Positions 53,423 to 62,439 of a stretch of DNA of 64,000 nucleotides are shown piece after piece (within the stretch, counting starts at the first letter, position 1; each line of letters begins with the position of its first letter). The position numbers were made by a program, and so were the translations under genes. The notes beneath the pieces are model-generated. The model was not told the DNA's origin. It saw only the letters and a program-made list of their open reading frames with translations, and made no database searches. Origin of the DNA: Cytophagales bacterium (lineage in GTDB: Bacteria > Bacteroidota > Bacteroidia > Cytophagales > 172606-1); assembly GCA_030446715.1 (NCBI GenBank), contig JAUJMU010000010.1:90780-154779 (forward strand), in the 5' to 3' direction.

Positions 53423-54541
53423 ATGATCAGTCCTAAGTATTTAGTTGCCATGCTGCCTTTGCTGGCAGCGTGTGCCAAACAACCCGGCTCCAGCCCCGCT
53501 ACTACTGCCTCCGTGCCAACCGTGGCGCAGGCACCGGCCCGTCTGCTCAACAATCAGATGGATTCCCTCAGCTATGCCATCGGCGTCAATATCGGCTCGG
53601 CAATGAAAAGTCAGGGCCTCGATTCCCTGAACCTGGATGTGCTGGGCAAGGCCGTCGGAGCGGCCATCGGCGGCGACAGCCTGATGATTTCGGAAACCGG
53701 TGCCAATTCGTTTTTGTCCGACTACTTTCAGGGCCGCCAGACCCGCGAGGCTGAACGCAACCGGAAAGCGGGAGAGGAGTTTCTATCTGAAAATAAAACC
53801 CAGCCGGGGGTCTCAACCACAGCCAGCGGCCTGCAATACCAGGTGCTGAAGGAAGGCACCGGTGCCAAACCCGGCCCCAACGACCGGGTAACGGTACACT
53901 ACCTGGGCACTACCCTTGACGGTAAGAAGTTCGACAGTTCCTATGACCGGGGCACTCCCGCAACCTTTCCGGTAGGGGGCGTCATTCCCGGCTGGACGGA
54001 GGCCCTGCAACTGATGAAAGCCGGATCAAAATACAAGATTTTCCTGCCGGCGCAACTGGCCTACGGTGAGAACGGCAGCGGCCCGGCCATCGGCCCCAAC
54101 AGCGTGCTGGTATTTGAAATAGAACTGATTTCGGTAGAAAAGGGAAGTAAAACTTCCATGCCCCAAAGCAAAAGGCAACGTTTCCGGCGTTGCCTTTTGC
54201 TTTGGGGCGCTTCATTTCGTACTCCTCAATTCCCAAACCGGCTAACTCCTCAACGCCAATCACTCCCCCTTGGGTACATTGGGACCGGAGCCGTTGTTTT
54301 TCTTCCGGAAGAAACGCCGCTTCTTATTTTTGTTCTCCGGCTGCCCTTCCTGACCCGGAGCCGGATCGGGCCGGGCATCAGCCCCGGTGCCGCACCGGAT
54401 GGATTGGGACGATTGCCTGACCGCGGCCGGCCACCGCCGCCCCGGCTGTTGCCGCGGTCGCCGCCCGGCACTTTCCTGTCGGGGTCGTACATGGGTCCTT
54501 CCCCGATGCTTTCGGGCAGAGGTACTTTGGTAACCGCATAA
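53423..54541 (+). CDS. Second FKBP-type isomerase lipoprotein, stop lost by frameshift
   Basis: Signal and lipobox MISPKYLVAMLPLLAAC, then a dimerisation-like region and an FKBP domain with RVTVHYLGTTLDGKKFDSS and GVIPGWTEALQLM. The FKBP fold ends at ELISVEK near 54140. The open frame continues to 54541 through the terminator hairpin (54160-54208) and antisense to the helicase gene, which makes no biological sense. Adding one A to the A4 run at 54138-54141 gives VEKGK and a TAA at 54148-54150, i.e. 242 residues. I take 54150 as the real end. It is a tandem paralogue of the gene before it. Confidence 0.85.
   Translation: MISPKYLVAMLPLLAACAKQPGSSPATTASVPTVAQAPARLLNNQMDSLSYAIGVNIGSAMKSQGLDSLNLDVLGKAVGAAIGGDSLMISETGANSFLSDYFQGRQTREAERNRKAGEEFLSENKTQPGVSTTASGLQYQVLKEGTGAKPGPNDRVTVHYLGTTLDGKKFDSSYDRGTPATFPVGGVIPGWTEALQLMKAGSKYKIFLPAQLAYGENGSGPAIGPNSVLVFEIELISVEKGSKTSMPQSKRQRFRRCLLLWGASFRTPQFPNRLTPQRQSLPLGYIGTGAVVFLPEETPLLIFVLRLPFLTRSRIGPGISPGAAPDGLGRLPDRGRPPPPRLLPRSPPGTFLSGSYMGPSPMLSGRGTLVTA
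54160..54208. terminator. Bidirectional terminator between FKBP and DEAD-box helicase genes
   Basis: A perfect 21-bp stem (54160-54180 with 54188-54208) with a 7-base loop, between convergent genes. It has A/T-rich arms, as expected for a two-sided terminator. Confidence 0.85.
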
Positions 54542-55628
54542 CCGATCAGTTTTTCGATCCGCGCAAATTTCCGCTGTTCCTTATCGTTGATAAAGGTAAT
54601 GGCCCTGCCCTTGGACGCCGCCCTTGCCGTACGGCCAACCCGGTGCACGTAATCTTCGGCATCTACCGGCACATCGAAGTTGAGCACCAGGCTGATGTTT
54701 TCAATATCAATGCCTCTTGACATTACATCGGTAGCCACCAGAATCCGGGTTTCGCGGTTGCGGAAACTCAGCAGCACTTTTTCTCTTTCACTCTGCTCAA
54801 GGTCGGAGTGAATGCCCATGGCCGAAAATTTCTGCCGGCGAAGCGTTTCGTCCAGCGCCTTTACGTTTCGTTTAGTAGAAGAAAAGATGATCACACTGGG
54901 ATAGTCTTCGCCTTTGAGAATTTCCTTGACCAGCTCTATTTTCTGTCCGTCATAAACCAGATAGGCTTCCTGCTGAATACCTTCGGCCGGCTTGGAAATG
55001 GCGATGTTCACCTGTTCGGGTTCGCGCATGATGGTGCGCGTCATTTCGCGGATACGGGGTGGCATGGTGGCCGAAAAGAGCAGCGTCTGCCGGTCGGTGC
55101 CGCAGGTCCGGACGATCTTCATCAGGTCATCGAAGAAGCCCATGTCCAGCATCCGGTCGGCCTCATCGAGCACAAGGTGCCTTAGGTGGCTCAGGTCCAC
55201 GTAGCCAAGGTTCATGTGCTGGATCAGACGACCCGGCGTAGCTATAATGATGTCAGCGCCCTGCAGTATACCGTTCTTTTGCTGTTCCCAGGTAGAGCCG
55301 TCACTGCCGCCGTACACGGGCAGGAGCTTACCGACAGAAAATAGGAAAACCCGGTCAGTTGCTGGTCAATCTGGAGGGCGAGTTCACGGGTGGGGACCAG
55401 CACCAGGGTATTGACTTTACCTGGTGATTCACCTTCGGTAATTCGTTGCAGGATGGGCAGGAGGTAGGCAGCCGTTTTTCCGGTACCGGTTTGTGCTACG
55501 GCAATCAGATCTTTGCCGGCCAGGACGTGGGGGATGGATAATTGTTGTACCGGGGTGGCCTGCCGGAAATTCATGGCCTGAATGCTTTCCAGAATATGCT
55601 GGTTCAAGCCTAAGTCTTCAAAGTTCAA
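54250..55628 (-). pseudogene. DEAD-box RNA helicase, frameshifted
   Basis: The start at 55628 (MNFEDLGLNQHILESIQAMN) gives the Q motif TPVQ, motif I AQTGTGKT and Ia VPTRELA. A missing C near 55338 shifts the frame; the other frame continues LPVYGGSDGSTWEQQ and has IIIATPGRLI, DEAD, SATMP, RGIDIENI and HRVGRTARA. A second lost base in the C-terminal Gly/Arg/Pro-rich tail hides the likely end NNGSGPNVPKGE and a stop at 54260. The corrected length is 456 residues. DEAD-box helicases unwind RNA, as in ribosome assembly. Two homopolymer losses in one gene favour sequence error. Confidence 0.9.
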
Positions 55629-55871
55629 ATTCAGTTGGATTTTAGTTTTAGTGACAAAGTTAGCCGGGATAAATCCAGGATAAAAGGAAATGTTACTTTT
55701 AATGCCCTGATTTTTAACGCTAATCGCCCGGAGGCACTAAAAAAGTTCATTTGGAGGTGATCCGTCTCGTTTACCGGCTGTCACAATCCATTTTGACCGG
55801 CCTGCCGGGAAGCTTTTTTTAACTACCTTTACTATTTCAGTCACTAATTTTTGCTCCGTTAAATTCTCACA

Positions 55872-57017
55872 ATGGCTTCCACGCAGACATCCTCTCCGGC
55901 CAAACGTCGTTTCCCTTTTGGGGGACAAAAAGCGGATACTCCCCGCAAACCAAAGAGTGCCCTCCGCGAATGGATTGATTCCATACTTTTTGCGGTGATC
56001 GTGGCCTCGCTGGTGCACTGGCTGGTGATGCAGCCCTACACGATTCCTACTTCCTCCATGGAAAAATCGCTGCTGGTCGGAGATTACCTGTTTGTGAGCA
56101 AATTTCACTACGGTGCCCGCGTGCCGCGCACCATTCTGCAGGTACCGCTGACCCACCAGACCATCTGGGGCACCGAAATTCCATCCTACCTTGAGTGGAT
56201 TTACCTGCCTTACATGCGGCTGCCGGGTATTTCCGGAATCAAGAACAACGACGTGGTGGTTTTCAATTATCCCACCGAACTCCAGTTTCCTTCCGACCTG
56301 AAGACCAACTACATCAAACGCTGCATCGGTATTGCCGGCGACAGCCTCACGATCCGGAACAAGCAGGTATTCATCAACGGCAAATTGCTGGAACCACCGG
56401 CAAGAATGCAGACGAGTTATTTCCTGCAAACCTCCGAAACCATTACGGACCGCGTCTTCCGGCGGTACGATATTACTGATGTGATGCAGTTGCCCAATGG
56501 TTACCTGGTGCAGACGCAGCCGGAAACTGCCGCCAAACTCAAAGAACTCACCTTTATCAGCAAGATCATGGAAGTGACGGACGCCAACCGGGCTTCGCTG
56601 GGACTGCTCCGGGAGTCCGTATTCCCCAACAACACCAACTTCAGCTGGAGTACGGATAACTTTGGTCCGGTGTACATTCCCAGAGAAGGCGACAAGGTTC
56701 AGCTCAACGAAAAGACGCTTGCCCTCTATCAGTATGCCATCATCAATTATGAGGACAACGAGGATGCGAGGGTGGAAAACGGCAAGTTGTTTATCGGGGG
56801 ACAGGAGTTAACTGAATACACTTTCAAACAGAACTACTACTTCATGATGGGCGACAACCGTCACAACTCACTTGACTCCCGCTTCTGGGGATTTGTTCCC
56901 GAAGATCACATAGTGGGCAAGGCGTTGTTTGTGTGGTGGTCAGTAGACCAGAACGCCAGCTGGCTGGAAATTACCGACAAGATCCGCTGGAACCGGCTCT
57001 TCCGGGCAATCAACTAG
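55872..57017 (+). CDS. lepB: Signal peptidase I
   Basis: A 381-residue membrane protease. After a short basic N-terminus is one membrane helix (SILFAVIVASLVHWLVMQPY). The catalytic Ser62 lies in TIPTSSMEKSL, Lys149 in NYIKRCIGIAGD, and box E is GDNRHNSLDSRFWGFVPEDH. It removes signal peptides at the outer face of the inner membrane. The middle region (~170-290) is larger than in E. coli LepB, as I recall for Bacteroidota. A terminator follows. Confidence 0.94.
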   Translation: MASTQTSSPAKRRFPFGGQKADTPRKPKSALREWIDSILFAVIVASLVHWLVMQPYTIPTSSMEKSLLVGDYLFVSKFHYGARVPRTILQVPLTHQTIWGTEIPSYLEWIYLPYMRLPGISGIKNNDVVVFNYPTELQFPSDLKTNYIKRCIGIAGDSLTIRNKQVFINGKLLEPPARMQTSYFLQTSETITDRVFRRYDITDVMQLPNGYLVQTQPETAAKLKELTFISKIMEVTDANRASLGLLRESVFPNNTNFSWSTDNFGPVYIPREGDKVQLNEKTLALYQYAIINYEDNEDARVENGKLFIGGQELTEYTFKQNYYFMMGDNRHNSLDSRFWGFVPEDHIVGKALFVWWSVDQNASWLEITDKIRWNRLFRAIN

Positions 57018-57403
57018 CCCCAAAAGAGCCTTCAAAAGCCTGATGCCGGACAGTCATCAGGCTTTTTTGTGGCGTCTGTCGAAAAAATTAAAAAATAATT
57101 AGACATTTTCTTCGCTTTTATTTTTTTTCGTCAGATAATTTGCAGCACAGAAAGTAAGCAACCCCCTGTCAGCTCCCGGGCAATCCTTTTGCCGCTTGTC
57201 CGGGAAAACAAAATAACCTTTTTCCTTTTAGCCCGATCATTCTCCCGTAACTGACTCCCTGACTTAAACTTCAAAGCCACTGGCCTTGCCGTCTGGTCCT
57301 GTTCCGGATTTCATGGCTGTGTTTTCCAGTCTGTCGCCATTACAAAACAATCCGGTTCACTATTCTTCAACTTCCCGTCCACGCTACCATTCCAACTCCC
57401 GAC
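57018..57403. other. Intergenic gap between lepB and the TPR gene
   Basis: Contains the lepB terminator (57034-57066) and a possible -7-like TAATTTG at 57136-57142 upstream of the TPR gene. No coding sequence is supported in the rest. Confidence 0.45.
57034..57066 (+). terminator. Rho-independent terminator of lepB
   Basis: A 12-bp stem AAAAGCCTGATG/CATCAGGCTTTT (57034-57045 with 57055-57066) with a 9-base loop and a T-run lies 17 bases after the lepB stop. Confidence 0.85.
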
Positions 57404-58396
57404 ATGCAGGTAAATTCGTTTCAAAGTGCCGATTCCCTCTACGACCAGGGTACGGCCGCTTCCGCAATGGGTGATCACGCGCAGGCTTGCCAGCTGTTTG
57501 ATCAGGCCATCCGCCTCCATCCCGGAAATCCTTTGTTCTGGCTCAGCCGGGGGGTTGTACTCGACGAACTTGGCCGGCAGGAAGATGCGCTTCATAATTT
57601 CAGCCAGACCATCAGCCTTGATCCCCGGCAAAGCCTCGCATACTATTACCGGGGAATTGTTTTTTACAAAGACTACCGCAATGCCGAAAAAGCAATCGGG
57701 GATTACGGACAGGCGCTGGCCTTAAACCCTGACCTGAACAAAGTATACTACTGGCGTGCCCTGGCCTACCTGCTGGATGGCCAGATCCAGCAGGCCATCA
57801 GCGATGCCGGCGAAATCATCCGGCGGGAACCTGGGTTTGAAGGTGGTTATTTTGTCCGGGGTAAGGCCTTGCTGGAAACCGGGCAGTTCAAATCAGCCGT
57901 TGCCGATTTTGACGTTTACCTGAAAAGCCGGCCCGATGACGCAGAAGGTTTCTACTACCGGGGTAAGGCGTTGTGCGGTTTGGGTGCGCACGACAAAGCC
58001 ATCCACGATTTTACCCAAAGCATCAGGCTGAATCCGAAGGGATACCGGGCTTTTTATTGGAGGGGAATGGCTTTTTTCGACCAGAAGGCTTATCCGGAAG
58101 CACTGGTGGACCTCACTGCCGCATTGCAGCGCAATCCGGGCCTCACTACGGCCCTTTATTACCGGGCTTTCTGCTACTTCAAGGGGGGCGATTCTACCCG
58201 CAGCATTGCTGATTATGACCGTTACATCAACCTTCAGTCCGCGGATGCGGACGGATACTATTGGCGTGGTTATGTCAGGAGGAGAGTAGGGGAAGTGGAA
58301 GCATCGGATGCCGATTTCCGGAGAGTGCTTGATTACAGCAATGATCCCGGGCTCCGGGCTGCCGTTCAGGAAATACTCCAGCCGGTGCAGGTTTAA
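57404..58396 (+). CDS. TPR-repeat protein
   Basis: A 330-residue protein made almost entirely of tetratricopeptide repeats (about eight to nine), with repeated pairs such as YYYRGIVFYKDYRNAEKAI and YYWRALAYLLDGQIQQAIS. It has no signal peptide or membrane segment, so it is probably cytoplasmic. TPR arrays mediate protein-protein contacts, and no partner can be named. The start ATG at 57404 gives a clean beginning MQVNSFQSADSLYDQG. Confidence 0.85.
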   Translation: MQVNSFQSADSLYDQGTAASAMGDHAQACQLFDQAIRLHPGNPLFWLSRGVVLDELGRQEDALHNFSQTISLDPRQSLAYYYRGIVFYKDYRNAEKAIGDYGQALALNPDLNKVYYWRALAYLLDGQIQQAISDAGEIIRREPGFEGGYFVRGKALLETGQFKSAVADFDVYLKSRPDDAEGFYYRGKALCGLGAHDKAIHDFTQSIRLNPKGYRAFYWRGMAFFDQKAYPEALVDLTAALQRNPGLTTALYYRAFCYFKGGDSTRSIADYDRYINLQSADADGYYWRGYVRRRVGEVEASDADFRRVLDYSNDPGLRAAVQEILQPVQV

Positions 58397-58489
58397 TCAC
58401 CCGGAACACAAACCTAACTTACTGCTACCCGTACACGTACAGCAAAGCGCCGCTTGTGGTGCCTATGTATCACGCCTTATGTGTACGTC

Positions 58490-59563
58490 ATGAAGATTCA
58501 GGAAACGCTTCCAATCAACAAAAGGTACGGCTCCCTGCAGCGGGTTGCGCCGGGGGTAATCGGACTGCCCACCCTCATTGTAAACGTTTATTTTGTGGGT
58601 GACCAGAGCGGCTGGGTACTGGTAGATGCGGGAATGCCCCGGTTTGCCGGCACTATCCGCAAGGCTGCTGAGCAGTGTTTTGGCCTCGGAACCAGACCAC
58701 AGGCCATAGTGCTCACTCACGGTCACTTTGACCATGTCGGGTCACTGGAGTCGCTGCTCAAGGTATGGGATGTGCCCGTGTACGCGCATAAACTCGAAAT
58801 GCCTTATCTGACCGGGATGTCGCATTATCCTCCGCCCGACCCGACCGTGGGCGGCGGGGCAATGGCGCTGATGTCCAAAATTTTTCCCACTAAGCCAATC
58901 AATCTCGGCAGCCGGGTCCGGACCCTGACGGGTGAACTGCCCGAAATGCCCGGCTGGCAGATCATTCATACGCCCGGTCATGCGCCGGGTCACGTTTCCT
59001 TTTTCCGGAAAAGAGACGCCGTACTCATCGCCGGCGATGCATTCGTGACCACCAAACAGGAGTCTTTCTGGTCGGTAGTGACCCGCAAAAAGGAGATTAA
59101 CGGACCGCCTGCTTACTTTACCCAGGATTGGATAGCTGCCCGGCAATCCGTGGAGCATCTGGCGGATCTGGAACCTTCCGTGGTGGCTACCGGACACGGC
59201 CTGCCCATGCGGGGTGAAAAGATGCGCCATGATCTCCGCCACCTTGCGCAGTATTTTCAGGAGGAAGCCGTACCGTCGCAGGGCCGTTACGTGAATCGTC
59301 CGGCGGTTTTCAATGAGACCGGAGTGGATTACATCCCCCCCCCAAATGCCAGCCAATTGCCGAAAATACTGGCGGGAGTGGGCATTGCCGCCCTTGCCGG
59401 TGCGGGATTGTACGCCCTGATCAAATACAACCAGAAGCGTAACGAACTCAAGCCGATGGGAACCCGTACGGTTTACTACGATCCCGAACCGCCGCACTAC
59501 CGGACCGACAAGCCTTCTACCCACATCCCGAGGGTCAGACGGATCACCCGTCCGGAATATTAA
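58490..59563 (+). CDS. MBL-fold metallo-hydrolase with a C-terminal membrane segment
   Basis: Start at 58490 (MKIQETLPINKRYGSLQRVAPG); an in-frame upstream start at 58454 seems less likely. The 357-residue protein has the metallo-beta-lactamase motif THGHFDHVGS, further metal ligands in HTPGHAPGHVSFF and TGHGLPM, and a late hydrophobic segment (ILAGVGIAALAGAGLYALI) before a basic tail. MBL-fold proteins hydrolyse lactones, thioesters or nucleic acids; the role here is unknown. Confidence 0.88.
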   Translation: MKIQETLPINKRYGSLQRVAPGVIGLPTLIVNVYFVGDQSGWVLVDAGMPRFAGTIRKAAEQCFGLGTRPQAIVLTHGHFDHVGSLESLLKVWDVPVYAHKLEMPYLTGMSHYPPPDPTVGGGAMALMSKIFPTKPINLGSRVRTLTGELPEMPGWQIIHTPGHAPGHVSFFRKRDAVLIAGDAFVTTKQESFWSVVTRKKEINGPPAYFTQDWIAARQSVEHLADLEPSVVATGHGLPMRGEKMRHDLRHLAQYFQEEAVPSQGRYVNRPAVFNETGVDYIPPPNASQLPKILAGVGIAALAGAGLYALIKYNQKRNELKPMGTRTVYYDPEPPHYRTDKPSTHIPRVRRITRPEY

Positions 59564-59592
59564 GAAGGGATCACGATATGAGATTCGGATAG

Positions 59593-59636
59593 AAAGCACC
59601 AGTGCCACTCGTGTTGAAGAGTGGCACTGGTGCTTT
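59593..59636. repeat. Perfect 17-bp GTGCCAC hairpin after the MBL gene
   Basis: Arms 59593-59609 and 59620-59636 are exact complements around a 10-base loop, with the shared core AGTGCCACT/AGTGGCACT. A short T-tail follows, so it may terminate the MBL gene. It resembles the palindromes at 470-502 and 38880-38907. Confidence 0.7.
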
Positions 59637-59798
59637 TGGCTTTCGGGTAAACTTTCTCAGGTTGCTGCGCTGGCTGACATCTCCGGTCTGAAGTTTGTAA
59701 GTGTCCGTGCAAAAGTATAGGGCATTTGTCTTTTCATAATTATTTGACTGTAAAACGTTTATTTGTCGAACAACGAGCAACTGATAACCAACAACTAC

Positions 59799-60245
59799 CT
59801 ACAAGGAAGAAGGCAAAACATCCTCTCCGGCGGGAGAATCTTTTTTGCGGAAGGCAATCCGGTAAGTGCCGGCAACGCCCACGATGTAGGCCGTCTGCGG
59901 ATATTTGACGTTTCGTTCCTTTTCCACCCGGTAAAAAGCATCCAGTGTAAAGTTTTTCCCAATCCGTGTCTCCAGTCCCATCGAAAAACGGTTCAACTGG
60001 TTTTCGTCCCGGCCGTCGAACCGGTAAAAAGTTTCCCCGGCAAGGTAAGGCTGCACCCTTTTGGTCAAATTGTAAACCAGCATCAACCGGTTGCAGAGGT
60101 AGCTTTTCCGTTCATCTTCACCACCGGCTTCGCCGGAGTTCTGGTACCGGACCCGGTAGGCAACAATCCACTGGGTTTTATTGCTGCCTATGGTGTAGAA
60201 TGCATCGCCTGACCAACGCTGCCGGTCGTTGTCATCGGCCCGGCA
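59799..60245 (-). pseudogene. DUF2490-type outer membrane protein, C-terminal fragment
   Basis: The reading frame that ends at 59799 begins in the middle of a gene: DDNDRQRWSGDAFYTIGSNK, then LVYNLTKRVQPYLAGETFYRF and ALETRIGKNFTLDAF-type strands typical of the DUF2490 beta-barrel family. No start codon or signal peptide lies upstream. Instead the sequence joins, out of frame, to the middle of a CotH-like gene at about 60238-60250. I interpret this as the 3' half of a DUF2490 gene left after a deletion. Confidence 0.7.
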
Positions 60246-61330
60246 TTGCTACGCGTACCACGACCGTGCGTACGGGCTCCCAGAGTCTGAATGAACAGGC
60301 GTTGCCCCGCCGGGGAGAAATATTCAAAGTCTACCCTTCTTTCCCAGCTACCGCCGGTCCGCACGTAGTTGGGCTGCCCGTCCGGATTTTCCCCGACAAC
60401 GCAGATGCCCCGCCGGTTCCCGAAAAAATCACTCCGGTCTACTGAGAGAGATACCACCGGAAAACGGTAACGGCTGCCGAAGGTGAGGTCCACGAAGTAG
60501 GTGTTGGTTATCACCGGACTGGCCGGACAGCCATCCTGATAGGCAACGGCGCGTACAACCGTGGCTTTATTGACCTGGCCCTGCGGCGGGGTCCACGATG
60601 GAGAAGTATCCTCATCGGATACATCGTTGGGGTCGCCGCTGCGGTCCGCAATGGTAACCGGCCCGGTGTACACCGGCGAGGTATTGTCGGGCGTGGTGCC
60701 GTCGAGGGTATAGTGAAAGATCGTGGCCGGCGACTGCACCGAAAGGGCAAGCTAAAAGGAACTGGTGAAAACGCCGACTGGCTGAGAAAAAAGCACCGTA
60801 TCCTGCCCTTCGGTGATGGTGAAGCGGCTATTGGTGTCATTGGACTGGCCGGGGGTGGGCCGCGAAAAATGAAAGGCCCGAAAACCGGTTGCCGGCGACC
60901 GTCCAAAAGAAACATCCGTCGGAATGCAGCGGGCCGGCAGGTAATCCACCAGTTGCCCGGAAGGGTCAGAGAGCAGTACCGGTTCGCGGCCGGCACCGAG
61001 CCGGAAACCGGCATGCAGAAAGGGTCCGGATTTCCGGTCCTTGTCCGAGGCAAACACCAGCAGGTAGCCGCCGGGGCTGAGGGTAACGGCCGGAAACTGC
61101 CATTTACCGGTCTCCAGCGAATCATCCGTGAGGTACCACCCCTGCAGGTTAACCGGAACGTTACCGGCATTATACAGTTCAATCCAGTCGGGGGTGTCGC
61201 CGTCTTCGTCGCGGACCGTCTGGCTGTTGGCCGACATCATCTCGCTGAGCACCACCTGACCACTGGCAGTACTGACGCCGGAAAACAAGGTCCACAGCAA
61301 TAGAATCGGGTAGAAACATCTGTTTTTCAT
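60188..61330 (-). pseudogene. Lamin-tail/chitobiase/CotH-like secreted protein, truncated
   Basis: The start at 61330 gives a signal peptide (MKNRCFYPILLLWTLFSGVS) and a lamin-tail domain with DTPDWIELYNAGNVPVNLQGW. An in-frame TAG at 60752-60754 interrupts it. Beyond it is a chitobiase-like domain (FHYTLDGTTPDNTSPVYTG) and the start of a CotH-type domain (GARTHGRGTRSNA). The CotH kinase core is missing, because the sequence switches to a DUF2490 gene near 60245 and stops at 60188. The product is non-functional as drawn. It lies 3 bases after the next gene upstream. Confidence 0.75.
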
Positions 61331-61333
61331 CGC

Positions 61334-61990
61334 TTATAGCATAATTCCCACCCGGAAGGAAAGCAGATCGTAATTGAGCGGCGTGCGGTACCGGAAGGTG
61401 TCGTAGGTCTGGTAGGAGACGCGGGCAAACTGGTGCTTGTAATACACACCCATTGGTCCCGAAGCTTTTTTTCCCGCCGGAAACCGGTAGCCGAAACCCG
61501 CGCTGAACAGTACCTCACCGTCGAAATCGTACCCTTCGTAGTTGCCGAAGTTGCGGCTGGTGCCGAATGCGTACCCGAACTGCGCCGCCAGAAAAGGCGT
61601 GTTGTCCTTTTTGCGTAACATGCCCTTGAAACTGGCGGACAGCGGAAAAAAGGTTTCGTCGTCGAATCGTTCCATGCCCAGACCGAGCCCGTAAAAAACC
61701 CGCGAACTCACCTGTGCCTCGGTAGCCTACAGCAGGCTGATGCCGGATTTGTACACAAATACTTCGCTGGACAACTGGCCGCCCAAAGTGAGTCCGCCTT
61801 CCAGTAAATGGTGCAGTCTGATGCCAGATGCCTCCTCTTTTTCCTCCTCATCCTTTTCCTTTTTGTCCTTGTCCTTCTTTTGGGCCAGCAGCGGGGAGGA
61901 AAGGAACAGAAAAAGAAGCATTCCCAGCAGAATGCGGCCGGTGCCGGATCGGTGGGCCTCCACAGGAAAAACGTGCAAGGGATGATTCAT
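61334..61990 (-). pseudogene. Outer membrane beta-barrel protein with internal stop
   Basis: The start at 61990 gives an N-terminal signal-like segment (MNHPLHVFPVEAHRSGTGRI then LLGMLLFLFLSSPLLAQ) followed by a Lys/Asp/Glu-rich linker. An in-frame TAG at 61727-61729 (after SGISLL) interrupts it. The same frame continues ATEAQVSSRVFYGLGLGMER and alternating aromatic strands down to FRVGIML at the stop 61334, as in an outer-membrane barrel. The total is 219 codons with one stop. A single base change would restore it. Confidence 0.75.
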
Positions 61991-62439
61991 GGTTCAGTAG
62001 GACGGTTTGCCGTGTTCGGGCGGTAAGCAGACAAAATACATAAGCGGATAACGGTAGAAAATATACCACCATCCCGAATGATCCGGTGCAATGCTGACTC
62101 ATTTTTTGGTACGGAGCAAATAAAACGGGACGGACGGTGCAGGAACGGACTTCCCGCAGGTCTGCCACAACAAGGCTTTTGTTTTTCGGGAAGTGAAACC
62201 GGGATAATATCCGGAAAGCAATTCCCTGATTTCGTCCTCAAGGACCAGAATATTCGCGCGTATTTACTTTTGTGATTACCGGCTACCGGCGCAGCCCGGT
62301 TTCGCGGAAGAACTGCCTTTCCCGCTGATTCTAATAAAATGCCGTTGGAGCCATCGGAAGCTACGGTAAGTTTACGTCAACAGGTGCGCAGGCACGGTGA
62401 ACATTTCCGGCGGCCATCCGGTTTTAGCAAATATACCCC
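61991..62439. other. Intergenic gap upstream of ravA
   Basis: These 449 bases between the decayed membrane protein gene and ravA hold no gene that I can support. The divergent promoters of the two genes should be here, but I cannot locate clear elements. Confidence 0.45.

Noticed and set aside
54151..54541. C-terminal extension of the second FKBP protein
   Set aside because: It reads through a 21-bp terminator and antisense to the helicase tail. A one-base correction gives a normal FKBP end at 54150.
60752..61729. Amber codon reassignment or suppression
   Set aside because: Normal genes in the window end in TAG, and only two genes of one decayed cluster have internal TAG, so mutation or error is simpler.
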